Shown: piece by piece, positions 37,601 to 49,600 of the stretch
Layout of the letters: every line of letters begins with the position of its first letter
Numbering within the stretch: the stretch's first letter is position 1
Source of the DNA: Patiria pectinifera
Lineage: Eukaryota > Echinodermata > Asteroidea > Valvatida > Asterinidae
NCBI GenBank assembly: GCA_029964075.1
Contig: CM057149.1
Location: 29,526,197-29,590,196, forward strand
Length of the DNA stretch: 64,000 nucleotides
Direction: 5' to 3'
Notes under the pieces: model-generated
What the model was told of the DNA's origin: nothing
The model's database searches: none
The model's input: the letters and a program-made list of their open reading frames with translations, nothing else
Translations under genes and position numbers: made by a program

Positions 37601-40600
37601 ACTAGCTTATGCTCACTGCAGTATTATTTTTGTCAGTATAACAAAATCAAAATATGAATAAGACTTTATTACGTCACTGATGTATCTTCGGTGTATGATA
37701 TTTTGTGAGATTTCTATTTAAAAGAAAGACGTAGAAATTTAATTGCACATCAAGATTTTAAAGATGTACAGGCCTATTCCATCCTCTTAAAAATGGATTG
37801 CTGTCCCTAACACCTTTCAATCTGTTTGTCTTATTTTAACGAAAAAAAACCTACTTTATTCCAAATATGGGCTTCTGCAACCCTCAGAAAAAGGACTTTC
37901 ATTTTGTGCACAAATAACCCGCCCTGCGAGAGCCGAATTATTATCTGTCAACCAATAGCCCAAAATTCCAATTTTGTGAAGAAATAATTCAATAACTTAA
38001 GTTTAATTGAATACTTTTAAGTTGCTAGGAAAAAAAATTATTGAAAAATATCTATTTCTGAGTTGAAACTCGAAAATAGCACGGGGAATGAATCTTTAGG
38101 CGAAACCAGAACTGTCAAACTTGGACCATTGATGCACAGACAGAAGCAGCAATGGCAGAGTTGATAAAGAGTTGCAAAAAGGAAATCCACATTGTCAACA
38201 GTATTATTGTTTCATTTTCATGTGTTAGTGTTGGTGATCGTTTGTTGTGCTAGACGTTTCTCAATATTACAAATTTGATAATGATTCGGGGTGTTCTTCA
38301 AACATATCCCTTAGTTGTCGGTATATACAATATCAACCTCTGCTGCTGAGAATCAGTTGAGCCTGTAGTAGGCACAGCTCTCTCCGGTTGTCTCAAACTT
38401 GTCAGCATTAATCTGGGAAATAGTGGCATTGTTCAGATGGCACATCTTACCTGACAGGTTGAAGGAGCGGCAGTTGGGATCCTTGCAGCAGGCCATGTAG
38501 CATTGTATCGGGTGCTTGATCTGGGTGAACATGTAGGCGTGGTCCAGCAGGCAGTAGGGCGTGGTCATCAGGCCAGCATCTTGCTTGGTCACAGCTCGGC
38601 AACGAAGTGCAGCATTTGGTGATGGTTTCTCGCATACGAACCGCCTATTTGCGCTACAAAGAACCGTACCCATGCAATTTAAGCTGGTATTGATCTCTGA
38701 GCATTTTGTAACGCTGGACAAAGCAAGCTGCTGTTGGTTGTCATCAGAGCACAGCCTCTCCCCGTCTACATCTCTACAGCCAAGCCAGAATCTGTTCTTA
38801 TTCCGTCCCAAGTCTAATACGAAGTGTCTCTCTTGCTCAGAGTTGAGTACCAAGAGCTGAGCTCCAAGTCCAGTGCACCTATCTAAGGCATTCTTCCAAG
38901 GGAGTTTGAGAGAAACGAACGTGATGTAGCAGGAATGATCATAGTATGTCCATCCTTTTGGACAAACCGAACAGACAGCATCACTGCCAAGTACCCCGAC
39001 CATCAGTGCAAGCCAGCCTCTTAACAGATTAACTCGCATCTCCAGATACATCTTTTTCGTCTTCCAATAACTCAGATGTCGCTCCGAGTTAGTACTGCCA
39101 GATCACAGAATGATATCAGTGATCACAGAATAATGCCCATCGGCGGTGTGTCTTTCAATCTCCTTATGTTGGTACATTTAATGTTTGAGTGCTCAGAAAA
39201 TTCCCAGACACCTTGTACAAAGCTAGCTCTAAATGCAATTGCTTATATTCTGATTGAGGAGCCATAGTTGGCATGGAAACAGTTCTTGTTTACAAAGATT
39301 GGTTTAAGAGACTGCATCAACAGAGACGTGATGTATCATATCACCATGTAATTCATTATTCATACTCTTTCAAGTACTCGTTACGCTCTAATTTGTCAGG
39401 AAATACGTGAAAAGGCGTATGGTTGTGTTGGTTTTCTTGTGTATTGTGAGGACAGCTCTGTCCCTTCAATTCAATGGACCGATCCAGTAAGCCCCTCCCA
39501 CTGCGCACGTGGGCAAATTAACACGTGCTACTCTCCAATGCCACACTGGGGTGCGTTTTGGCGGTCATAACCAAGAATTGGTTCGGTAGTTTTTTGTCGG
39601 TGAATTTCTTCAGCAATTTTAATTGGGTTAGAATTACGCATGATCATGTAGTACTCAAATCCCAAAAACAATTAACCAAAGAGAAACCACCGAACCAATT
39701 CTTGGTTATGACCGCCAAAACGCACCTGCATTTTCCTGCCGCGCGCCGCGTTACATGTTTATGAACGGGTGCAGGCCAGCTACACTGGTTCCCTTACCTT
39801 ACGATTTTCCGGCACCAATAAATTGATCCATTTCATCTTTAGTGGAGTCAGGGAACCAGACAACTTGAACATTTTTGGTTTTTCTTGGTTTTTCCAGCAT
39901 TTTCGAACACAAAACTTCAAACATGTCAGTGTGACAATATTTGATCTATTATACTAACCCTCCAAATAGTTCATTTCTAAAATTACACTAAAAGCCAATG
40001 ATATACATTCCTGTTAAGCTTTAAATGTGCGTGAGCTGTTTTGATGTAAGGTTAAGGCGCGTAGGCATATGCATCTGTATCATGATTCGCGACCCCTAGT
40101 GTAATATCCCATCCAGCTTTTCGAATTTCCACGGCCGGGAAATTTCTAGATTTTAATCATCCCCCGTCAGACCCCCCTCCCTCCTCCCTCCTTGGTTTTT
40201 CTTGGTTTTTCCAGCATTTTCGAACACAAAACTTCAAACATGTCAGTGTGACAATATTTGATCTATTATACTAACCCTCCAAATAGTTCATTTCTAAAAT
40301 TACACTAAAAGCCAATGATATACATTCCTGTTAAGCTTTAAATGTGCGTGAGCTGTTTTGATGTAAGGTTAAGGCGCGTAGGCATATGCATCTGTATCAT
40401 GATTCGCGACCCCTAGTGTAATATCCCATCCAGCTTTTCGAATTTCCACGGCCGGGAAATTTCTAGATTTTAATCATCCCCCGTCAGACCCCCCTCCCTC
40501 CCCGGCAGAGACTACGATACTGGGAAAAACTACTGCACATTTTGTTGTCCATTCAACATTCTCGATGTTTTTTCTCCTACCGAAATTTCAATTTCTATTT

Positions 40601-43600
40601 TTATTTTTTTTTAAACGAAAAAAGAACCTACCTGCACATTATATATGCATTATATAATAGGCCTAGGCTTTTGCAATCCGCTGAAAAAGGGTTTGGATTA
40701 CTTTTCGCCTCTCTTTAACAAAAAAGAAGAGAAATGCCTAAATCATAGTCGGGCACGATCGTACATGTTTTTCAAGTACATAAATTCATTAAAGTCTTAA
40801 TTACCATCGAACTAGCTGAAATTGTTCCTTTTGTCACAAAATCTTTTCTATTGTCTAAAACAAAAAATTGAACAAACCATTATAACAATAATTGTGTTCA
40901 CTGAACACGTTCTAGGCTTCAGTTTGTCAGAAAATAAGTGAGAAGGCCAACACCCGTGTTGGATTCTTGTGTACTTGTGGACAGCCCTGTGCCTTCAATT
41001 TAATTATGATGTGCGAGAACTTGACCGTAAACGGTGGTGGTGGAAACCGCCGCTAATTACCCCAAACTTAAGAAGTGTTTAATTACTCCTTGCCTTAGAC
41101 GGACACGGTGCATGATTGTGTCTGTTATTGGTTTTCTTCTAACTGTGAGTTGCGCAATAAAAAAGACTCCGGTTATTATCGACTCAAAACTTTCCAAAAC
41201 TCTGGCGCACAATCCTGGGAGTTGAAATTAGAAAGCAAAGTCCTGTAACTTATCTAATCATCTGAAATACTGTCTAATTACAATGACACAATGTCTTAGT
41301 TCAAAGTACAGCTATGGTGTGCTGCGTTATTAAAGCTTTAATGTGCCTACTTACGAGAATCAGTCAATCCTGTAGTGGGCACAACTCTCCAGGGTAGTCT
41401 CAAACTTGTCAGCATCAATCTGGGAGATGGTGACATTGTTGAGATGGCACATGTTCCCTGACATGAGGTTGAAGGAGCGGCAGTTGGGATCCCTGTAGCA
41501 GGCCATGCAGCATTGTATCGGGTGCTTGATCTGTGTGACCATGTAGGCGTGGTCCAGCAGGCAGTAGGGCGTGGTCATCAGGCCAGCATCTTGCTTGGTC
41601 ACAGCTTGGCAACGAAGTGCAGCATTTGGAAATGGTTTCTCACACTTCATTTCACACATTGAGTGGAAAAGCTCATCGGCGTTGTCCGACCATCGGCCAA
41701 GCTTTCCGACTGCTGCAAAATCTGCTCCAGTGCCAGACATCTGCGGTGACCAATCATTTGGTTGATTTTCAAACCAATTACGGTAGCCCATGCCTGCCAC
41801 TTCATCCTCGGAGCATACCCATCTTCCCTCGTCTTTTGCGTCATTGCAATCGATCCACAAGTGGCTGTCTATTTTGGATGCAACCCGGACCATGAATTGG
41901 TTCTCCTCGTCTGAGCTTGGGACCGCCATACGAGCTCCGTAGCTAGCACACAGTGGATGGACATCTCTCCATAGCATCGGTGTGGGTGTTATCAGATAGC
42001 AGGACTGGTTCCAAGCCTGCCATCCTACAGGACAGTGTTGGTAGCAGTCAATTTTTGTAAGAGTGAAGACAACTAAAATCACGAAAGTGTTACGCCAATT
42101 CATGTTTTTAAAAGGCGGGCTCGATCGCTTTAGTTGCCTATTGACGCTGCAATGAATTGTTGGTGAAAGTGTTAAGAAGACGTAGGGCTATATTGTTACT
42201 GCTGTATTCCATTTCATAAACCTTGACTGATACGTGCGTCGGTTATGGATCTGCTGCGTGCTGACGTCAGTTGGCTGAGGAACGTGTAGCCGGCCAAGAG
42301 AAATCCTGCATGAACCAACCTCGTCCCCAGTGCTTACTTTATTTCCAACAACTTTTCCAATAGTAAGCCCTGGATAGGAAACCTTCTTCCTGTATCCTGA
42401 TTTCGATACCGCAATTGGCTAGAAATGGATTTATATCGTGTACTTGGTGCTGTTGAACACCGTGACGTGTTTTCGCGATCATTCGTCTACGCATTCTCGA
42501 AAATATTCACTTCCTTATTTTCAAGTTGTTAATATTAATATGAAATGTGATACTGCATGTTGTCTCGTTAAGATCGTAAATTTTTAATTAAAATAAAATC
42601 GTGTTTTCGTAACTCACGCCGTGCTCGCGCTGGCGACGAAGTGATTCTGTTTTTACCCCAGACACCGCATACAAAAAAAGAACGCAAATGTAACGCACGG
42701 GCAGGCACCAGACTATTCCTCATTTGCATACGTGTTCAAAAATCTTGCACATGCAAATTAATGATCCAATACCAGGGTGAGAGAGCAGGTAGTGGTGGGC
42801 GCGTACTGCTCGACACCCTGGGGACGAGGTTGTGCATGAACGACATGGTAACTGGTCAGTGAACGACGCGGTCAGTCTATGATGTGGGGAGTGGTTTATT
42901 AACGAACCAGATTAACGAACCAGATTACTTGTGCTCCGTTAGTTCGGAGGCAAATTCACTAATTTTGTTATTTCTTGCAACAACCTTTGAAGGTGGCACA
43001 AGATACAAGGGTTAATCTTGGTATCTTGCAGAAATAGGTCCACATGAGGCGTGTGCGTACAGTATACGTTAAAGTACATGTCAAGACGTGTACAGTGTAC
43101 ATGTACACTTGTACATGGTCATGTAGGCCCAAACATTGTAAAAAAAAAACAAAATGGATGTGCATCGGCGCCGCTACATTGACGCACATATTTTCGGAGA
43201 AAAAAAATGTTTTCATCTAACGCTGTTAGCCTTGTCTATACCTATTTCAACTATCAAATTTTGAGCCAACCCGTCAACGAAAGATTTGCACTGCATTATA
43301 ATGTAAGTGACAACTCACTGTTAGATAGCTAAAACTGTTCTACACGATTCTTAAAATGTGAATTTCGCAAGTACAATCCTGCAACTCAATCCATCTAATT
43401 TTATTGTGTTCTACAAATACGCACAAGAATTCAAAATGTCTGTGCACAGGACGGCTTCAACAAAGCGTCTCCGCGAGCAAGAATGAGGAGTTAGCGCCCT
43501 TAAGGCCAAAAAAAAAAGTCTCCGTTTTTTGGTATGCGCGCGCGTCGCCGTAGCCATGCGCGTCGGCAAAATGAAAATGTTTTTTTTCAATGAAAGATGA

Positions 43601-46600
43601 TGTCTCAAAACCGCCAAATTCACTGCTTTGACTGGAATCCTGCTGCTGCACAATTTTAACGTGTTTTTAGATGGGGTTATGATCGAGAATAAGCTTTACG
43701 TGGCTTCCCTGGACTCCCATGTATTTGCACTAAGTATAGTCGGGCACCATTTGCAGTCATCAGCCGACATTTGAGGCAAAAAAAATCAGGTAAAAAAAAA
43801 AAAAAAGCCGCGTCGCCGCACCACTTTTTGGGCAAGCTCCATACCAGAAACCCGAGACTTATTTTTTTTTGGCCTTTAATTGTAGTCCTTTTTGGTACCG
43901 ATACAGCGCTGAGATACTGCCATTTCGCTAATTGGATCTGGATAGAGCTAGTGAATCTTCCTGCTCATAATAATAAATAGTTTCCTGTAATGGCCTTTCA
44001 TCCAACACAATTGCCTGACTACCCGAGCCATTGAATTATATTCAAGGTAAAGAAGCCGTTTCAGTTTGTAACATAATGCTGCCATGGGCGTCGCCAGGAT
44101 TTTTGTAGGGGGGAAGCAAATTTTTCCCCAAAAATCCTTTCTTATCCTTTCTCTAGTATATTCTCAATTGATCACATTTGCCCACCCTACCCCCCATTGA
44201 CACCCTGCACACGCCCATTTTGTTAAAATGTGTATGAAATTAATAGTAAATATGACTTCAAACCTCTTTTCCCCTCTTTTTTTCCTTTTCGTCGCGGGGG
44301 GGGGGGGGGGGGCAAGCGCCCCTCCTTGACCCCCTAGCTCGACGCCCATGGTTGCTGCTCGCTTTCTCATGAACCTGGAGTCAGACACTAATCTATAGAT
44401 CGAAAGAATTTCCTAAAATTCTCACCCCGACGTCTTCAAATCTTTGCTTAAATGACTCCAAAAGCAGCACTTCACTTCAAATGGTGGGCTGTTCAGATGC
44501 GGGCCTTCGGATTTTAGCTCGCAATTGGAAGGTTTTTTTTATGTAAACATCTGGCTCACGTCATGCAACGGCATGGTCCGAAGAAAAGGAAAAGGACGTG
44601 CAAATCCTGCACATAGGCCACTTACATCCGGAAAAGTCCGAAGCACAAAATACCAGATTTACTCAAGGGTGGATCCAGAACACAATTTTTTCGAGGGGCC
44701 CAAAAAAATTTGGTCCCCCCAAAAAGTGGGTCGAAAAAATTACGGCGTGGGGTTCGGGGCCCGCTTAAGGGCCCCGAAATTTTTTTGGATTCTAGATGCT
44801 CTGTGGTACGATCTGAGGCAATTTCTGACCACTTTAACCAATGTTTTTTTTTGAGGAAAAGATGGTGGTGTACTCATTGCCTGCCTTTATTGCGATGTCA
44901 CATAAAGCAAAAAAAAAAATTGGTTTCGTTTTTTTTTGGGGGGGGGGGTGGCCCCCTTTGACCCCCCCCCCCTGGATCCGCCCTTGGATTTACTTTAGTA
45001 AAATATCATATTTGTGGAATGATCTAATATTCTGAGAAAACTATAAATGTATTTTGCCAACTTATACGTGACGTCATCACGTGTGACAAATATCAATTTC
45101 GTACGATTTGTAATACGCGTTGGATGGAGAACATTGGATTCAGATATACGTCTGGGGGAACATTGGAACCTTTCAATGCAATTTTCTTGAAAACTGATTT
45201 TCACGTCAGAACGAATAATACCCTTCTGCCGGGCACCCGGCTATTAATACAATGTGGACTTTTTTCCCAGACCAGCCAAGCTTGGGTATTTTTCAAATTA
45301 TGAAAAATGTACTTGTAGTTAACTAAATTTAGTTAACATAACGTTTGCCAAGACAACTACATAATATTGATATGAAACAATTAATTCACCTTAGAATACT
45401 CCCTTAATAGTTCGAATTTTCCTCGTCAAGAGGAAAGATGTGGAGATAAAATAGCGTAAGGTACGGTGCCACACAATCACCCTTGGTGCTCTAATCCTCG
45501 TCAAAATTTCACTCCAAACAAACAGACGCTGTTTCCATGGAAACTTCCCCTGAACCTCTGAGGAAGTTGGCAACTTGTAATTGTCATAATTATAGTTATA
45601 CGTGAATCGTTGCCATTGGCCGTTATTCGAGTTAGGTTGCGTTGGGTTGCGTTTGCGATATAATTGACCTGGATCTTCATCAGTTTTTATTCAAGGCAGC
45701 CTATTGTAGTCCTTTTTGGTACCGATACACCGCTGAGATACTGCCATTTCGCTCATTGGGTCTGAATAGAGCTATTGAATATTCCTGCTCAAAATAATAA
45801 ATAGTTTCCTGTAATGGCCTTTCATCCAACACAATTGCCCGACTACCCGAGCCATTGAATTATATTCAAGGTAAAGAAGCCGTTTCAGTTTTTAATAATA
45901 ATACTGCCATGGGCGTCGCCAGGATTTTTTGTAGGGGGAAGCAAATTTTCCCCCAAAAATCCTTGTACTTTCTCTAGTATATTCTCAATTGATCACATTT
46001 GCCCACCCCACCCCCCATTGACACCCTGCACACGCCCATTTTGTTAAAATGTGTATGAAATTAATAGTAAATATGACTTCAAACCTCTTTTTTTTCTCCT
46101 TTTGTTTCTTTTCGTCGCGGGGGGGGGGAGGGGGGGGGCAAGCGCCCCTCCTTGCCCCCCTCGACGCCCATGGTTGCTGCTCGCTTTCTCATGAACCTGG
46201 AGTCAGACACTAATCTATAGATCGAAAGAATTGCCTAAAATTCTCAAATCTTTGCTTAAATGACTCCAAAAACCAGCTATACAGCACTTCACTTCAATTG
46301 GCGGGCTGTTCAGATGCGGGCCTTCGGATTTTAGCTCGCAATTGGAAGGTTTTTTTTATGTAAACATCTGGCTCACGTCATGCAACGGCATGGTCCGAAG
46401 AAAAGGAAAAGGACGTGCAATCCTGCACGTAGGCCACTTACATCCGGAAAAGTCCGAAGCACAAAATACCAGATTTACTCAAGGGCGGATCCAGAACACA
46501 ATTTTATTTGGGGGGCCCAAAAAAAATTTGGTCCCCCCAAAAAGTGGGTCGAAAAAATTACGGCGTGGGGTTCGGGGCCCGCTTAAGGGCCCCGAAATTT

Positions 46601-49600
46601 TTTTGGATTCTAGATGCTCTGTGGTGCGATCTGAGGCAATTTCTGACCACTTTAACCAATGTTTTTTTTGAGGAAAAGATGGTGGTGTACTCATTGCCTG
46701 CCTTTATTGCGATGTCACATAAAGCAAAAAAAAAAAAGGTTTCGGTTTTATTTGGGGGGGGGGGCATGGCCCCCTTTGACCCCCCCCCCCCCTGGGTCCG
46801 CCCTTGGATTTAATTTAGTAAAATATCATATTTGTCGAATGATCTAATATTCTGAGAAAACTATAAATGTATTTTGCCAACTTATACGTGACGTCATCAC
46901 GTGTGACAAATATCAATTTCGTACGATTTGTAATACGCGTTGGATGGAGAACATTGGATTCAGATATACGTCTGGGGGAACATTGGAACCTTTCAATGCA
47001 ATTTTCTTGAAAACTGATTTTCGAGTCAGAACGCTCATATGCCCTTCTGCCGGCTATTAATACAAAGTGGACTTTTTTCCCAGACCAGCCAAGCTTGTGT
47101 ATATTTCAAATTATGCAAAATGTACTTGTAGTTAATAAATTTAGTTAAGATAACGTTTGCCAAGACAACTAATACTGATATGAAACAATTAATTCACCTT
47201 AGAAATACTCCCTGTATAGTTCAGATTTTCCTCGTCAAAAGGAAAGATGTGGAGATAAAATAGCGTAAGGTACGGTGCCACACAATCACCCTTGGTGCTC
47301 TAATGCTCGTCAAAATTTCACTCCAAACAAACAGAAGCTGTTTCCATGGAAACCTCCCCTGAACCTCTGAGATTGGCAACTTGTAATTGTCATAATTATA
47401 GTTATACGTGAATCGTCGTTATTCGAGTTAGGTAGCTTTGGGTTGCGTTTGCGATATAATTCACCTCAGGCGCGATTCTACGGGGGGGGGGGGGCTGGGG
47501 GGGGCTGTAGCCCCCCAAAATTTTGTCTAGCCCCCCCAAAATAAATTCCGTAAAAAAAAAAATTGCATTAGCAAAAAGAAGGATTGTGATGTACATGCGA
47601 ACGGTCTCCCCCTAAATAATATAGTGTGAATGGTTAAGGATTTTATTTGCGCTCCCCATTGAAAATATGGGAGGGGCCCCCCCCCCCCCCCCCCTATTGA
47701 TTTTCGGAGGCCTAAGTGTCTGAAAAAAATAACCGGTCAACATTTCAGCACGCCTCCCTGAAAAAATTCTGGATCCACCGTGCTAGCCCCCCCCCCCCCA
47801 AAAAAAAATATTGGTTCTAGAACCGCGCCTGATTCACCTGAATCTTCACCAGTTTTTATTCAAGGCAGCCTATTGTAGTCCATTTTGGTACCGATACACC
47901 GCTGAGATACTGCCATTTCGCTAATTGGGTCTGAATCGATCTATGCTCAAAATAAGAATTAGTTTCCTGTAATGGCCTTTCATCCAACACAATTGCCCGA
48001 CTACCCGAGCCATTGAATTAGATTCGAGGTAAACACGCCGTTTCAGTTTGTAATAATAATACTGCCATGGGCGTCGCCAGGATTGTTTGTAGGGGGGAAG
48101 CAAATTTTTGTAAAGAGCATGCATATATCACCTCAGTTCGTGTTTGGAATGAGAACTAATTTTCTTTGGAGCTCGTTATTTAACATAACATATAATTAGG
48201 GCATCCCTTTTCATTTCTGACCGACCCTATTTTGGGGCTAATGAAAAAAAACCGACTCTAGGTAAATCAGGCTCTGTGTTATTTGAAAAGATATTGAAAA
48301 TGAATACCAGATATTTTTGTACGGCGTATATTATTAAGGGAATAAATGTGTGCTCCGGAGGTTTTTATCACTCTGTTTCTGAACGCTTAGAGTCTGGGTG
48401 CTGATAATTACCCGAGCCGGAGGCGAGGGTAATTATCAGCACCCAAACTCTAAGTGGTCTTAAACAGAGTGATAAATACCGACGGCGCACATATTTATTC
48501 CCATTCATAAATACCTTTTCGGTAAAAAAAAAATCATATAATTCGTTCACAACATCCCGATTTTGTTCAACAAATTCACTTTATGCTTTTTGAAACATCC
48601 CTCTTGCAAAATAGTGGAGTGTTCAGCTGGCGAGTAAGATGTAAACAACCCTTTTATGGAGATTGACGCGCGCGTATCATGTTCTGCGCGATGTCGCGCA
48701 GAACGTACCTGGTGTGTTGCGTTTTGAATTTAGAAAATAAAATTCTGACTCCCTGGTAGTGTTACGCATGCCTACGTGAGGATTGTGAACGTTCAACCAA
48801 TGAAACGATAAGAGGCACTGGATTTTTAGGAGTCCACATTTTATTGTGACACTGTTCAGTATTTGGTATTACTTAAGACCAGCTAGCCATGTCTTTATCA
48901 TCCGTTTAAGACCGGCCACGTGACGGGCTCTCGACCAATAAGAATGCGTAAACTGTCTGAGGTATTTATGAATCAACCAGTGGAATCCCAGAAGATGCGA
49001 GGATGTTGCCTTTAATTACTGGTATGTCATGGCTTCCATACAAAACATTAGTGAGCTGCTAGGTGCATGTAGGCCTAATGCAAGTCTACTACATCTTGCC
49101 AAATATGGTTTCATTGTTTTATTCAGTGATCACTCATGATAAATCCATTTCAATTAACAAAACTAGAGACAGTACGCACTTGGCATCACTTAATTTAGCA
49201 ATTCTATATACGGGTACAACTGCCATTTTTCCTCTTATTCAGATTTTTACATTTTTGTTCGACCGACCGACCCTACTTCCGAGGCAACAAATATGAGAAC
49301 CATTGAAATAAATAGGGATGCCCTTACATAATGCTCTTCGGTGAGACACGGAATCGCAATCAATCAAAAGTTTTGAAAGATACAAAAGCGGTCAGCAGCA
49401 GCGTAGCTACGGGGGAGGGGGGGGGGCACACCCGCTCCATAAAAAGTTTGCGCCCCCAGTCGCCCCCCCCCCCCCTGGAAATTTAGCATCCGGAGAAAAG
49501 CACAGCCACATGAGTTACCATGATCAGCATTTTTTTCCCACCTAAACCATTTCTTTTCGCGAGTGGTTGTTTATTTTAACGACCGTGGAAAGCGAATAGC

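Larger units (their letters stand above)
43878..48111 (+). repeat. 1.8 kb tandem duplication, two full units and a partial third
   Basis: Units begin at tgtagtcctttttggtacc, near 43881, 45705 and 47874. Units 1 and 2 correspond along their full length, including two MITEs each. The third is cut off around 48111 inside the first MITE. A hAT-like element (47467-47831) interrupts the end of unit 2. No gene is seen in the units. Confidence 0.9.
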
